From the NCBI GenBank assembly GCA_963576735.1, contig OY755172.1, positions 4,030,001-4,094,000 of the forward strand: DNA of 64,000 nucleotides, in the 5' to 3' direction. The stretch is from Bedellia somnulentella. Its lineage: Eukaryota; Arthropoda; Insecta; Lepidoptera; Bedelliidae. Under the pieces are notes generated by a model. That model was not told the origin of the DNA, did no database searches, and was given only the letters and a program-made list of their open reading frames with translations. The position numbers were made by a program, and so were the translations under genes. Of this stretch, positions 53,570-63,912 are shown in pieces; position 1 is the stretch's first letter, and each line of letters opens with the position of its first letter.

Positions 53570-56500
53570 CTGAAAAAGAAATGGAGGAAATTATATAAGG
53601 TAGAAATTGAATTAGTTTTGACCATTTTTTTCTAATTCATGTTCTAACACTCTTGGGTATAGTCGTTAGAGGCAATTTAGGGTATTGAAGATTTTTAAGT
53701 GGTTGTTCTTATGTGATGTTGCTAGTTACCCCTCACCAACAATTTTACAAAGTTTACCCTTCCGAACTTCTAAAATCAGCTGATTAATTTTAAATTCGGA
53801 TGTTCAGTGGTCACGTGATGTCGGCTTAGGTAGAAAGGTAGGTAAATGAAATTAACAGTATGTTATTTTATTTAGACGTTTCTTTTATTCATATGTGGCA
53901 ACCACACATTTAGACAATCATGTATTTTTTATATCAACATTGCATTTAATTGTAATTTCGGGAGTGTTAAATTTATTTCATACTACAGTTATTTACTAGC
54001 GCTTAGATTGGTTAACTACACGTTTGTCAGGTATCAATCGATATTCTGATTTATTGTGACCTGGTTTTTGAAAGCAAATTGTATCATTGTCATTAACATT
54101 GCCAATGGTAGCTGTGTAGTGTCGGCTCGGAGTAGCACTACACCATTTCTTGCTATCACCATCGTATGTATTATTTCACACTGCTTACACTTACAATGGA
54201 TTACACAAAAGTTTAAGGTGACCAAAGGGTACATATATAATTAATTTACAAAATAATCTATAAACCTCATTGAAAAAAAGCTTTTCAATCAAAAACTCTT
54301 TGGACAGACTCATTTAATCTAAGCATTTCCTTTTTTATCTAAAAAAAATAAGTAAGTATACTTACCACTCCGGCACCTTGCGTACCCATTCGCACTTCTT
54401 GCTGACGTCATCGAAGGCCTGTCCAAGCTTGCAGCCGGAGCGGCGCGGGGTGTTGCCGTTGATGCACACGTAGAAGAACTGGCAGTCCTCGGGGTCGGCG
54501 TACCTCGGGTGGGTCAGACCGAACGTTTCGTTCACCGTGGGGCATTGGAATTGGAACACATCTGAAACAGCATATGTTTCTTTATGATATTTGTTTTATT
54601 AATTTTGCAATTCAAAATGAAAACCTGTGTACTGTTGCGTTAGCTAAGATCGAAAGTGGTTTTTGGAATAAGATATAGCTACTAGTTATGGAACTATAAA
54701 AATTTTAGTCTTAAAGTCATGTACCTAAATCCGAATCAAAGTATTCTTTTTAACTCGTAAATGTCCCTACTTATATATATTTATTTTATACATTATTTTA
54801 AATTAATATTTTTGTTTGTTTTGCAATTATTTCTTTCACCGTGTTTAAAGACATCAACCGAAAATGTCTATAAAGTATTAATATTTCCATTCAAAAGCTG
54901 TATGAAGGAGGTTTTTAATAATAAGACCGTCGATTGTTTTTTAAAAATCATATTTAATGTACTTGAATGTTTCTTTTGCCACAAGCAAAAAAAAATTGAG
55001 TTGCAACAATATTTTTTTATTCTATTCCAAAATATTTCTCTAGTCTCGATGATAAAATAGTTACTAACCAGCAGCTCCACACCCCTTCTTCTTCGCCTCA
55101 TCAGGCCAAGTACAGATGCCGGTCTTATCATTGTACACCAGACCATCAGGACAGGTGATCATGTTGAACTTCCCGTCCACGCAGTAGTAGAACTTGCCGC
55201 ATTCCTTCGGGTCTTCGTGAGAGAAGTAGCCGTTTTGTCTTGGGCAGTGGAGGGCGGTTATGGGAGTCTCTGGAAATTAAGTAAGTTTATGTTAAAAGTG
55301 GTTTAGTTAATTAATTTCTAAACCAAGGAGGTATTAGGTAGTGGAAGCCTATGAACCATAAGCATGTGAATTTTCATTCATTATGCACAAGTATGTATTC
55401 TTCGATATAATTACCCAGAATGGGGTAGGCAGAGCTTAAAAACGAAAAATTCCTCAGCCACTTTTTGAAATTAAATAAGGAAAAGATTGTCAAAGTAAAC
55501 GAGAGTTTGTAAAGCGTTTCAAGCCAGATCGCGCAACAATCGCTTTTAAAAGACCCAAAACTCCTATGTCGCTTTTTACGACACCCACGGGTAGAAATGG
55601 CCTAATGATATTCTGAGCACTACATAGTCAACTTAAACAATTAATGGTACCTATTCTCCCTTAACTTCCGTGAGCGAGAGGGTGACATAAGCCAATCCTG
55701 TCTATCAGTGTGATGCCGCCATTACAAAACCTTTTATTTGAATTTATTTACTGTTTGCTAACTGAATAATATAATAATACATTTATTATGAAATGCAAAT
55801 TTCTATTAATGTTTTTTAAGTGTTCATATAAAATAACACTGAGTTTTTTGGCTATAAATTGGTTTTACAGACCACAAATATTTAACACATATTTATGATT
55901 GACAACAGCGAACAGGTTGTCTTCAAAACGCCTCCGTTTTCCCAATATATCGTTATCATATCACCCCATAATATCTATACGGTATTCAAAATAGCCACGA
56001 CATTGTTTATAGACTGATCCAAGATGTATTTAAATATACCAGTATTGCAACGTCTGTCAGTCTGAGACTGGACAAGGTCACCACTTCCTGGTCCACAAAT
56101 GGAAAGTTGTTTTATTCACGTTGACCCTCGACGATCCTTTGATAACGCCATATTGAGATGGGACGAAATAGAGATGGAAATTTATATTGTAAGATTATTT
56201 TTTATTTTGATATACAAGTTTTACAAAATAAAACATAAACTTACAATATAGATATTTTAGATACGATGGTTAGAGCAAGTAATAATTATATTTGATTAAG
56301 CAGTTCTTGCACATGTTTATTGTCATTTTAAGTATAGTGAATAGGAAGTGCTGCTGCGTAGTGTCGGCTCAGAATAGCACTACCCCATTTCTTACGGTGG
56401 GTGTACGTAAGAGGCGACTAAATGTATTGGGGCTTTTTAAGGGATTTTGGGTGATGCGGTTGGAGACCCATCACCAACAACCTTTATTGTACCATCTTTT

Positions 56501-59500
56501 CCCCACGCAACTTCCAAAAGTGGTTGAGGAATTTCATATCCTTAGCTCTGGCTACCCCTTCTAAGGATTTGTAGCCGTGAGTATATGTATGTATGTATGA
56601 ATAGGAAGTAAATTAGTTGAAACATAAATAGAAAAAAGGGACGTAAAGTGGACCATAATTGAGATAAGCAGAACATTGATAAAAGCCCTTGTATAGGTCC
56701 CTACGGCAAGAATTTAGACTACTCTGGACATAGTCCACCGCGCTGGCCTAGCGTGGGTTCACAGACTAAAATCATGATACTAACCAGGAATTACGGCTTC
56801 ATGTGCCTTCTAAAACAAGGAATAAATAACAATCACTTACTCACGGCCCATATATGTCCCCACCAAGGGGCTACCTACCTGTACAGGGTGAGTTGGACTT
56901 AGTCCAGTACGCTGACAATCACTTAGTTAAGTAGTATTTAGTCAAATATCTTACGCAATTTTGGTCGCTGGGAACAATCAAGGTTGAAAGGCAAGTCACA
57001 TTTCTCTTCATCAGGGCTGTAGTCGTTGAACACCATGCCGTCGGGACAAAGTTTTTCTATGATCTCTCCATTTCTGAAAAGTAATAAACTTAAGTCAATA
57101 TCTTCAGTAAGTAAATAAAAGTGAATAACTTTTGAAAGCTAAGCCGGGAAAAGATTCTAAACTATAGATACATACATATACTCTCGTCTATAAATTCCTA
57201 GAAAGGGTAGCCAGAGCTTCTGCATTAGAAGTGTAAGAATTTTCTCAGCCACTTTTGGTAGTTGAGCAGGAAAAAGATTGAAAGAAAAGATTTTTGGTAA
57301 TGAGTCTCCAACCGCATAACTTAAGAATTACTTTCAATGCCCCAATACCCTAAGTCGCTTCTTACGCTCACCCATGGGAAGAAATGGGGTATTCATATTC
57401 TAAGCCGACACTACACAGCTAAAATTATTACATCCCAAACAATTTGGGGATTCATAGCGAACAAGTGACGCTATATCACGCTCTCTACCCCTACAACACC
57501 CGTAATAACCATTCTAACCTTATTACAATAAAGTTCATTATATACCTGCATTCGTAATACTTGTCGCACTGTTCAGCATCAGCAAAGAACCCGTCATCAG
57601 GGCAGGAGTTGGTGATCTCGGCGTCTCTGTCAGCATCAGCGAGCGCGCGTGCGGGTGCCGGGGTCGGCTTCTTTCTGTCCAGCTTCGGTCGGGCTGATGA
57701 GGCTAATACTGAAACATTAAAGGAAGGTTAAGAGATTATTTATATTTAATGTTGTCACCAAAATCTGTTAAAGCTCAGTGGGTAGAACACCGCTTATCGT
57801 GCAGACGATGAGGGTTCAAATCTCGGGTCGGGCCTACACCAATTAGTCTTTTCTAAAGATATACGTGTGGTTAATTTATCATGGTTGTTACCATGTGGAA
57901 ACCCACATGGCTGAGTTTTACTTAGTCTTCTTAAAGATTTAAATTATGTGATTGTTAAGCGTTTTCAACATTTGCATTCTATCTGAAAAGGTAGATAAGT
58001 GGCCTTCCGAATTAGTGAAAACTCGGAGGTAGGAAACGCAAACACTACTTAAACGTGTAAAAGAAATAAAGGATAGAAGAATTTCGCGCTGGCAGTCATT
58101 GACGCGGTAGCTCAATTGGCAGAGCGACCGCGACTTTAATTATTCTTTATTTATTTACTTAGTCTTGTGACTGTATTCCTACAACACGGCGATACGCCTG
58201 CCCCCTATCACGCAAATACACTGTCCAAGCTAAACATTAGGCGACAATAGAGCCAGCTGCACTAACACGTTTTAAATCAACTTATTTAATTTAACACGTT
58301 TTTAATTCAGTTCTATTCGAGTATTTCAATGCAATGTATTCATTTAAAAGTACGGTAAACCTATTTACCGTTTATTTTACAATTCTGATTATGCAGACGA
58401 CGATAATATAAATCCTGAACCAGGCATACACAGCAGCAGATATACACAACTGTGTCTCAACTAAGTCATATTTTTGGTTAATTTTCACAGAATGTTAGTG
58501 ATAAGGAAAAACATTTTTGAGAAAACCACACGGTTGCGTTGTACTTTGCCATTAGACAGTATTTTCTTACAAAGCGTCGACCAGCTAGCTCAGTGGGTAG
58601 AACACCGCTTATCGTGCAGACGAATAGTGTTCTAATCCCGGGTCGAACCTACGCCAATTTTTCTTTTCTAAAGAAATATGTGTGGTTAATTTATCATGGT
58701 TGTTAACGGTTAGAAAAAACATTGTGACAGTGTATTCGTACAATATGGCGCTGGGCCTGCCCCTTATCACGTAAGTACACTGTCTAAGCAAAACGTGAGT
58801 ATAGTGAACACCAGGTGACAATGTCACGTGATGTTGATAAGTATTAGTACCTATGCCAACCCCTTCAGGAATATTCGGCGTGAACGATTGAGTCTTGAGT
58901 CTTTGATCCACTTTGACTGAGTTGATTCTCGTGATGCGGGATCAGGTGAATCAACTGTAGAATCAAAACGTGTTCAGAAATTATAGTATCTCTGTCACCC
59001 ATACAGAGATTTACGGTGTGACTTTATGCCTGAGTATTTCAACGTTCTACAAATATTGCGCTTCGTTTTATAAATGTCTTCTAGTGCCGAGTATTTGTCA
59101 AATTAAATGCAATGAAAATTTTCAAGTATTTAATCTAAAAAAAAATTTAAGATAATTGCTTCATTTCAGATTAGGCAAAGCTACTTACAGAAGTAAAATA
59201 AGAAAATAAATTCATCTGTTCATTCGAATCATAAAATCATAAAACCTAATTTTGACTTTCATTCAGAGTTTTTTTAAGCGTTACAAACGAACTTTCTAAA
59301 AACGTCGAACGCCCAATTTCTGAAAATAGAACTGCATTTATATTCTACTAATAGTGGCCAGAATGACGGTCGACAAACCACTTTTGCATATAAATTATTT
59401 TCTATTGAAATTTAACAGTTTTTGGAACATTCACTTATATGTATTTTACCCAAAATAAGACTAATTTGTTTCATTCAAGGCAATTAAATTTAGTACCACT

Positions 59501-61461
59501 ACATTTAAACTTTTTCACGATTTTTAAATTAAGATTTGTTGTTTAGAATTTAATTAAACTTCATGCCGTAAATCCACAAAAAACATTTTTGACACTTTGT
59601 CTATAGAGAGGATGGATGTAAATAAAGTAGCGAAAGAGATATATAGAGCCTATGTGGATGGGATTTTTAGTAGAGGACGGCCTCGTAAAACGTTTCTTGA
59701 CCAGATAGAAAACGTTCTTATAAAGGCGGGGGTCCGAAGGGAGAAGGATAAAAGAGCGTGTATGAGAAGAATAATGAATGTAAGGGAAGCAAGAGAGGTT
59801 TGTCAAGATCGTACTAAGTGGCGATCGATAGTCTCTGCCTACCCCAATGGGAATAATGGGCGTGAGTATAAGTAAGTAAGTAAGTCTATAGAGTGTATTG
59901 TCTAATGTGCTTGGACAGGGCACCCACGTGATAAAGTCCAGTCCTATCGCCGTTTTTTCCGAATACACGGCATATGACTAAGTTGAACTTATCCATGTGG
60001 GTTTCCTCGCGATGTTTTTCCTCAGCGTTAAAGTATTAGAACTTTACTTGCCTACTGATGACGAGAATTAAGAAAGGGCAAGATTAGTCTTAACTAAGAT
60101 TTTTACCTATTTGACATAGATTAGTTAAGTAGGTGCATCGTCTAAAGGCTGATGTAACTGATAAAAAATATGATTGGGTATTTCTTTTCATTTGTTTCTC
60201 AAAATGCATCCTGTGCGAGATATATAAACATACATACATACAAATACTCACGGCTGTAAATCCCTAGAAGGGGTAGCCAGAGCTAAGGAATTAAAAATTC
60301 CTCAGCCACTTTTGGAAATGTGAGTGGGGAAAAGATGGTAAAAATAAAGTTTGTTGGTGATGGGTCTCCAACCGCATCGCCCAAAAATCCCTTAAAAGCC
60401 CCAATACCGTTAGTCGCCTCTTACGTACACCCATCGGTAGAAACGGGGTAGTGATATTCTAAGCCGACACTACACGGCAAACAATTATGCATTTTAATAT
60501 TAACATATATTTAAATAAATAATGCACTTTTGTCAAACCTAGACAAAAAGAGGAAGTGAACTAAAAGTGGAACTATATATGCTTGGTGATGATATTAAGG
60601 ATAGGTAGAAAACAGCCTTAACTTTTAATCACCTTTTGTTATTCCAAACTTAAAATCTATAGTCTCTGTCTAACCCAGTTAGAATTTATGATGTAACAGT
60701 GTTACTACCATGAAAATTTTTGAGTTTAGAACTATGACTATATAGCAATTTTAAATATGCTGCAAAATAAAATTCATTATGTGCATAAGATAATTTGATA
60801 ACGCGTTGATGTCTTTCGATTATAATGTTAAGAAAAGCTCGCAAACTATCAAGGTTGTTTTTGCAATAAAGAGCCAAACCTGTTTATAAAACTATTCGTG
60901 GAAAGGTCAAAAGTTTTCACAACACAAGTATTTCTATATCTGATTTAAATTTTGGAAATGATATTTTGTCATAAACACCTTTAATACTTCAATGAACTTA
61001 CCATACAAACTTACATATACTCACGACTATAAACTCCTAGAAGGGGTAGCCAGAGCTAGGGAACTAGAAAATTCACAGCGAGTTTTGGAAAGTTGAGTCG
61101 TAAAATAAAGGTGGTGATGGGTCTCCAACCACATCGCCCAAAAATCCCTTAAAATCCCCAATACCTTTAGTCGCCTCTTACGTACACCCACCGGAAGAAA
61201 TGGGGTAGTGCTATTCTAAGCCGACAGTACACAGCTATTGAACTTTAAAACTGTTTAAAAAATGGTTTAATCACAATCGTAGACAACTTTCACTTATTGA
61301 TAACAAAGAAATGCTAACTTTCTAATCAATATTTTTGATTCAATAACCTTACAGCACATACATTGCTAAACAACAAAAATGTTTCCTAATTTAGTCTATG
61401 TTTATTCCTTACCTATCAAGGCACTGAAAAGGATCACTCCTACGCTCGACCGAAACGCCAT
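53422..61461 (-). CDS. CPAP3 chitin-binding cuticle protein, obstructor-B-like
   Basis: Six coding exons on the minus strand (61461-61413, 57708-57546, 57073-56955, 55269-55069, 54561-54366, 53569-53422) splice to 291 aa. Signal peptide about 1-22 (VGVILFSALIVLASSA). Residues 23-50 form a basic/proline-alanine linker (RPKLDRKKPTPAPARA). CBM14 domains: C52-C104, C119-C174, C184-C243, each with six cysteines and the FYYC/FFYVC aromatic motifs. Sequon NET at 188. A 48-residue tail follows (ADWYKGQLTDAELDALENPP, then Pro/Lys/Arg-rich). The linker before domain 1, CPDGMVFNDYSPDEEKCDLP in domain 1 and the long tail recall obstructor-B/CPAP3-B; this subclass call rests on memory, about 0.6. The family acts outside the cell in chitin organisation. 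Confidence 0.92.
53648..53800 (+). mobile_element. SINE-A degenerate fragment
   Basis: GGTATAGTCGTTAGAGGCAA, AAGATTTTTAAGTGGTTGTTC and CCCTCACCAACAATTTTAC in family order. In gene 3 intron 5. Confidence 0.45.
54112..54155 (+). mobile_element. SINE-A 5' head fragment
   Basis: GCTGTGTAGTGTCGGCTCGG to CTACACCATTTCTT; only the first about 44 bp. Confidence 0.7.
54366..54561 (-). CDS. gene 3 exon 5 (CBM14 domain 3)
   Basis: Acceptor TGTTTCAG|ATGTGT, donor GAGTG|GTAAGT (phase 2). Encodes DVFQFQCPTVNETF to KVPE. GC-rich. Confidence 0.95.
55069..55269 (-). CDS. gene 3 exon 4 (CBM14 domain 2)
   Basis: Acceptor ATTTCCAG|AGACTC, donor GCTG|GTTAGT (phase 1). Encodes QTPITALHCPRQNGYF to CGAA. Confidence 0.95.
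55410..55626 (-). mobile_element. SINE-A degenerate copy
   Basis: AATTCCTCAGCCACTTTTTG, GACACCCACGGGTAGAAATGG and TGAGCACTACATAG. In gene 3 intron 3. Confidence 0.6.
56350..56597 (+). mobile_element. SINE-A full-length copy with 12-bp TSD
   Basis: TGAATAGGAAGT at 56338-56349 and 56598-56609 flanks the element (head GCTGCGTAGTGTCGGC at 56353, (ATGT)n tail). In gene 3 intron 3. Confidence 0.92.
56955..57073 (-). CDS. gene 3 exon 3 (CBM14 domain 1)
   Basis: Acceptor CTTTTCAG|AAATGG, donor TTGC|GTAAGA (phase 1). Encodes RNGEIIEKLCPDGMVF to CSQRPKL. Confidence 0.94.
57169..57418 (-). mobile_element. SINE-A copy
   Basis: ACATACATATACTCTCGTC to AAGCCGACACTACACAGC. In gene 3 intron 2. Confidence 0.85.
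57546..57708 (-). CDS. gene 3 exon 2 (linker, CBM14 domain 1 start)
   Basis: Acceptor ATGTTTCAG|TATTAG, donor TGCAG|GTATAT (phase 2). Encodes VLASSARPKLDRKK to CDKYYEC. Confidence 0.94.
57768..58260 (+). mobile_element. SINE-B copy interrupted by element D
   Basis: AAAGCTCAGTGGGTAGAAC (A box), GGGTTCAAATCTCGGGTCGG (B box) up to 57929, resuming 58155 with TTACTTAGTCTTGTGACTG. In gene 3 intron 1. Confidence 0.83.
57930..58154 (+). mobile_element. element D copy with 12-bp TSD
   Basis: TTACTTAGTCTT at 57918-57929 and 58155-58166. The body runs from GATTTAAATTATGTGATTG to AATTTCGCGCTGGCAG, then the A-box half of the tRNA-like module (GCGGTAGCTCAATTGGCAG) fused straight to the tail ATTCTTTATTTATT. 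The T arm is deleted. Confidence 0.85.
58417..58575 (+). mobile_element. SINE-B degenerate copy
   Basis: CCTGAACCAGGCATACACAG, TTTGGTTAATTTTCACAG and GATAAGGAAAAACATTTTTG in order. Confidence 0.5.
58577..58888 (+). mobile_element. SINE-B copy
   Basis: GACCAGCTAGCTCAGTGGGT (A box), GTGTTCTAATCCCGGGTCG (B box), to TATTCGGCGTGAACG. Confidence 0.87.
58889..59596. other. gene 3 intron 1, unassigned
   Basis: A weak SINE-B-like tip at about 58975-59020; otherwise nothing recognised. Confidence 0.3.
59609..59883 (+). mobile_element. LINE-C copy with intact C-terminal frame and TSD
   Basis: GTCTATAGAG at 59599-59608 and 59884-59893. The frame 59597-59875 is uninterrupted and reads VAKEIYRAYVDGIFSRGRP, RKTFLDQIENVLIKAG, ACMRRIMNVREAREVCQDR, KWRSIVSAYPNGNNG. 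Tail (AAGT)n: this marks a second LINE-C subfamily. Confidence 0.87.
59905..60030 (-). mobile_element. SINE-B fragment
   Basis: GGACAGGGCACCCACGTGAT to CCTCGCGATGTTTTTCCTC. Confidence 0.7.
60228..60479 (-). mobile_element. SINE-A full-length copy
   Basis: ACATACATACATACAAATAC to AAGCCGACACTACACGGC. Confidence 0.9.
61002..61236 (-). mobile_element. SINE-A copy near gene 3 exon 1
   Basis: ACATATACTCACGACTATAAA to AAGCCGACAGTACACAGC; 177 bp from the exon 1 donor. Confidence 0.87.
61413..61461 (-). CDS. gene 3 exon 1 (signal peptide)
   Basis: ATG at 61461; encodes MAFRSSVGVILFSALI plus one base; donor GATAG|GTAAGG, phase 1. Same 49-nt length and phase as gene 2 exon 1. Confidence 0.9.
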
Positions 61462-61571
61462 CTTGAGCTTACAAAAAACACTATCACTAAATAGCAACTT
61501 AATGTCACTTAAAAGTGACTTTATAACTATTAAGTTGCCTGATGCTTGCACCTCCGCCGGATGCTATAGCC

Positions 61572-61577
61572 AACTGA
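61572..61577 (-). promoter_or_regulatory. candidate initiator of gene 3
   Basis: TCAGTT on the minus strand with A+1 at 61575 matches the arthropod Inr (TCAKTY). It would give a 114-nt 5' UTR. No TATA and no good DPE at +28, so this is weaker than for gene 2. Confidence 0.35.
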
Positions 61578-61639
61578 ACTATACGTTTTTTGTTCTCCAT
61601 ACTTAGAGAGAATGGTCTTAGCGAAAGGTAACACTATAT

Positions 61640-62330
61640 TTATCTCTTTCTATCTTATGCGATATTCAATATAGTTTAACTCTTCTTTCCCGATACAGGC
61701 ATTTTCTGTAAATTTTACAATACAAAAGTTTGCGGTTTGACAGTTGTTTATGTATTGTTACAAAGTGGATAGTTGTGGAATCACCTAGTTAATTATTGAT
61801 TAATGATTCTGGTACTCATTAGTTTTTAATTGGCTTAAAATTACAAACTGCATCAAGTTGGTGTAACAAATATTTAGTTTTGGTCTAATATGCAAAATTT
61901 CTATTTAAATTTTTATTAAATTGGAAGTAAGACATACATATGTATACGAGTATAATATATAAATGCCATGCCAATACATTTATGAAAACATCATGTATGT
62001 AAGAAAAAATTTGAAAGCATTTGCCAAAAACTGTGACAGACATACTAGAAGTCTTAGAAATAATAATAAAATTTGAATTCAAAAGTACAGATTGTCAAAA
62101 ATAAATACATCTTTTATTGGGTATTGTGTAAAATTTTATAATAAAATACCTGATGTGATGACATTTTGAATCTAACAGAAAATAAATTCAAAGTAATTAT
62201 AAAACGTATCCGAATCCGAAGTAGAGTCAGTAGATTAAGATTTAACTCATACGTAAGATTGTGACGTTAAAAAAATAGAGAACAATTCATTTTATTTTGA
62301 AATAAATATTTTTTATCTCTTTATAACGAT
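61640..62330. other. upstream of gene 3, unassigned
   Basis: AT-rich; no repeat or gene supported. Confidence 0.35.
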
Positions 62331-62341
62331 TAAAATAACAT

Positions 62342-62413
62342 CGTACAGAGTGGCGATCGATAGTCTCTGCCTACCCCAATGGGAACAATGGGCGTGAGTA
62401 TAAGTAAGTAAGT
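62342..62413 (+). mobile_element. LINE-C very short copy with TSD, AAGT tail
   Basis: AAAATAACAT at 62332-62341 and 62414-62423. CGTACAGAGTGGCGATCG to GAGTATAAGTAAGTAAGT. Confidence 0.87.
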
Positions 62414-62519
62414 AAAATAACATTAAAGGTGAGGTCGGAAAAACATGTTTACAGAGCCTGTAATTTTAAGCATTATCAGCTTATTAGGGGAGAGGCGATG
62501 ACAAAAAAAAGTGGTGATA

Positions 62520-62645
62520 CATAGTTTAAAAGATTGATGATTGTAAATATAGCTAGGGGGATTTTCCAGGATTGTACAAACTGGCGATCGATAGTCTCTG
62601 CCGACCCATATGGGTAATAATGGCGAGAATATATGTGTTTACTTA
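62520..62645 (+). mobile_element. LINE-C 3' copy
   Basis: AAAGATTGATGATTGTAAAT to GATAGTCTCTGCCGACCC and GCGAGAATATATGTG. Confidence 0.7.
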
Positions 62646-62749
62646 GATAGCTTATTGGGTTGCCTAAATACAAATTTTAAATAATATTTGTTATTGAGTT
62701 CTTTAGCTACTTTTAGAAAAAAAGAAGTGGTATAGTTTGTTACATGCTA

Positions 62750-62857
62750 AATATTAGGCTGCCCGCGATACAGGTCTAACCTAGTGCGGGGGCCCCAGAT
62801 ATAATAATAACTGTAATGTTCTGTTTTTGGAAAATAAATGAATTTGAATTTGAATGA
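62750..62857 (+). mobile_element. LINE 3' end with TTTGAA tail
   Basis: GCCCGCGATACAGGTCTAAC to GAATTTGAATTTGAATG; looks like the 3' UTR and simple tail of another LINE. No coding remains. Confidence 0.4.
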
Positions 62858-62999
62858 AGGATCTTAGGTATCGGAATTGCAGCCAAATGGCGGTCTTTGT
62901 CACTTAAAAAGTAGCCTTAGTCACAGAGTGAAACAATGTAGTGTTATTAAATTCTATACTGCTGTAAAATAGGTTAAATGTTACTTTAATATGATACAG

Positions 63000-63137
63000 A
63001 ACATTATTATACAGCTTATCATTAGGTTTCGCCAAGATTTGGCATACAATATTAGAATAAGACTTTAGTTATATATAATCATATGATTGTGTTAATATGT
63101 ATGCTGTTGGTGTTCCTTAAATAAATAAATAAATAAC
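63000..63137 (+). mobile_element. LINE 3' end with AAAT tail
   Basis: TTTCGCCAAGATTTGGCATAC to GTTGGTGTTCCTTAAATAAA, ending (AAAT)n. Typical of CR1/jockey-type 3' ends. Confidence 0.4.
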
Positions 63138-63221
63138 ATGGATGCTGCCAGATGGACCTTTATTCAACACATCAAGTTAAAAAGAGACTATATAAAAAAA
63201 TCACATTTGGTGTATATGTTA

Positions 63222-63403
63222 CCGGAAATGTATGAAATCAAGGAATTGTATACAAATCCTAGGAAATGCGTACAATTCCGATACTACTTAGGAAATGTAT
63301 ACACTATTGTTTTAAAACCTATTTAATGCATAGATATCCTAGGAAATGTATAAATTTCCTGGGAATTTTATATAATTCCAATATCGTATTAGGAAATGTA
63401 TGA
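63222..63403. repeat. array of GGAAATGTAT palindromic units
   Basis: CTAGGAAATGNNTA or TTAGGAAATGTAT occurs at least five times, paired with inverted TACAATTCC/TATAATTCC motifs. Together they make diverged units of about 50-100 bp (63224-63308 against 63337-63403). Confidence 0.55.
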
Positions 63404-63642
63404 AGTAAATGCTTTCTGTAATTAAACACGTTTTAATAATATTGTTTAATTATAGCACTTATTGAGACAATCGGGTAATAGTCATACCGTAAAATATGTT
63501 CATATTATCTTACTAATTCAAATTTCTAAAATCAACTATCTATTAACTTTTAACGTATCACAAAATCAACTTATATTTAATCTTATAAAATCATATTTTC
63601 ATTTGGCAAGTAATCAGTTTGATAATTAAGTAATTATAATTT

Positions 63643-63891
63643 GCTGTGTAGTGTCGGCTTAGAATAACACTACCCCATTTCTTCCGGTGGGTGTACGTAA
63701 GAGGCGACTAACGGTATTGGGGCTATTAAGGGATTTTTGGGCGATGCGGTTGGAGACCCATCACCAACAACCTTTATTTTTACCATCCTTTCCCCACTCT
63801 ACTTTCCAAAAGTGGCCGAGGAACTTCTAGTTCTACAGCTGTGGCTACCCTTTGTAGGGATTTACAGCCGTGAGTGTATGTATGTATGTAT
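63643..63891 (+). mobile_element. SINE-A full-length copy
   Basis: GCTGTGTAGTGTCGGCTTAG to GTGAGTGTATGTATGTATG. Confidence 0.92.
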
Positions 63892-63912
63892 AAATGTCAC
63901 AGTATAAAAGTG

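Noticed and set aside
53422..53625. 67-aa frame starting MVKTNSISTLYNFLHFFF as a separate secreted peptide
   Set aside because: The upstream part is intron; the acceptor at 53570 and the in-frame join to exon 5 make it the last exon of gene 3.
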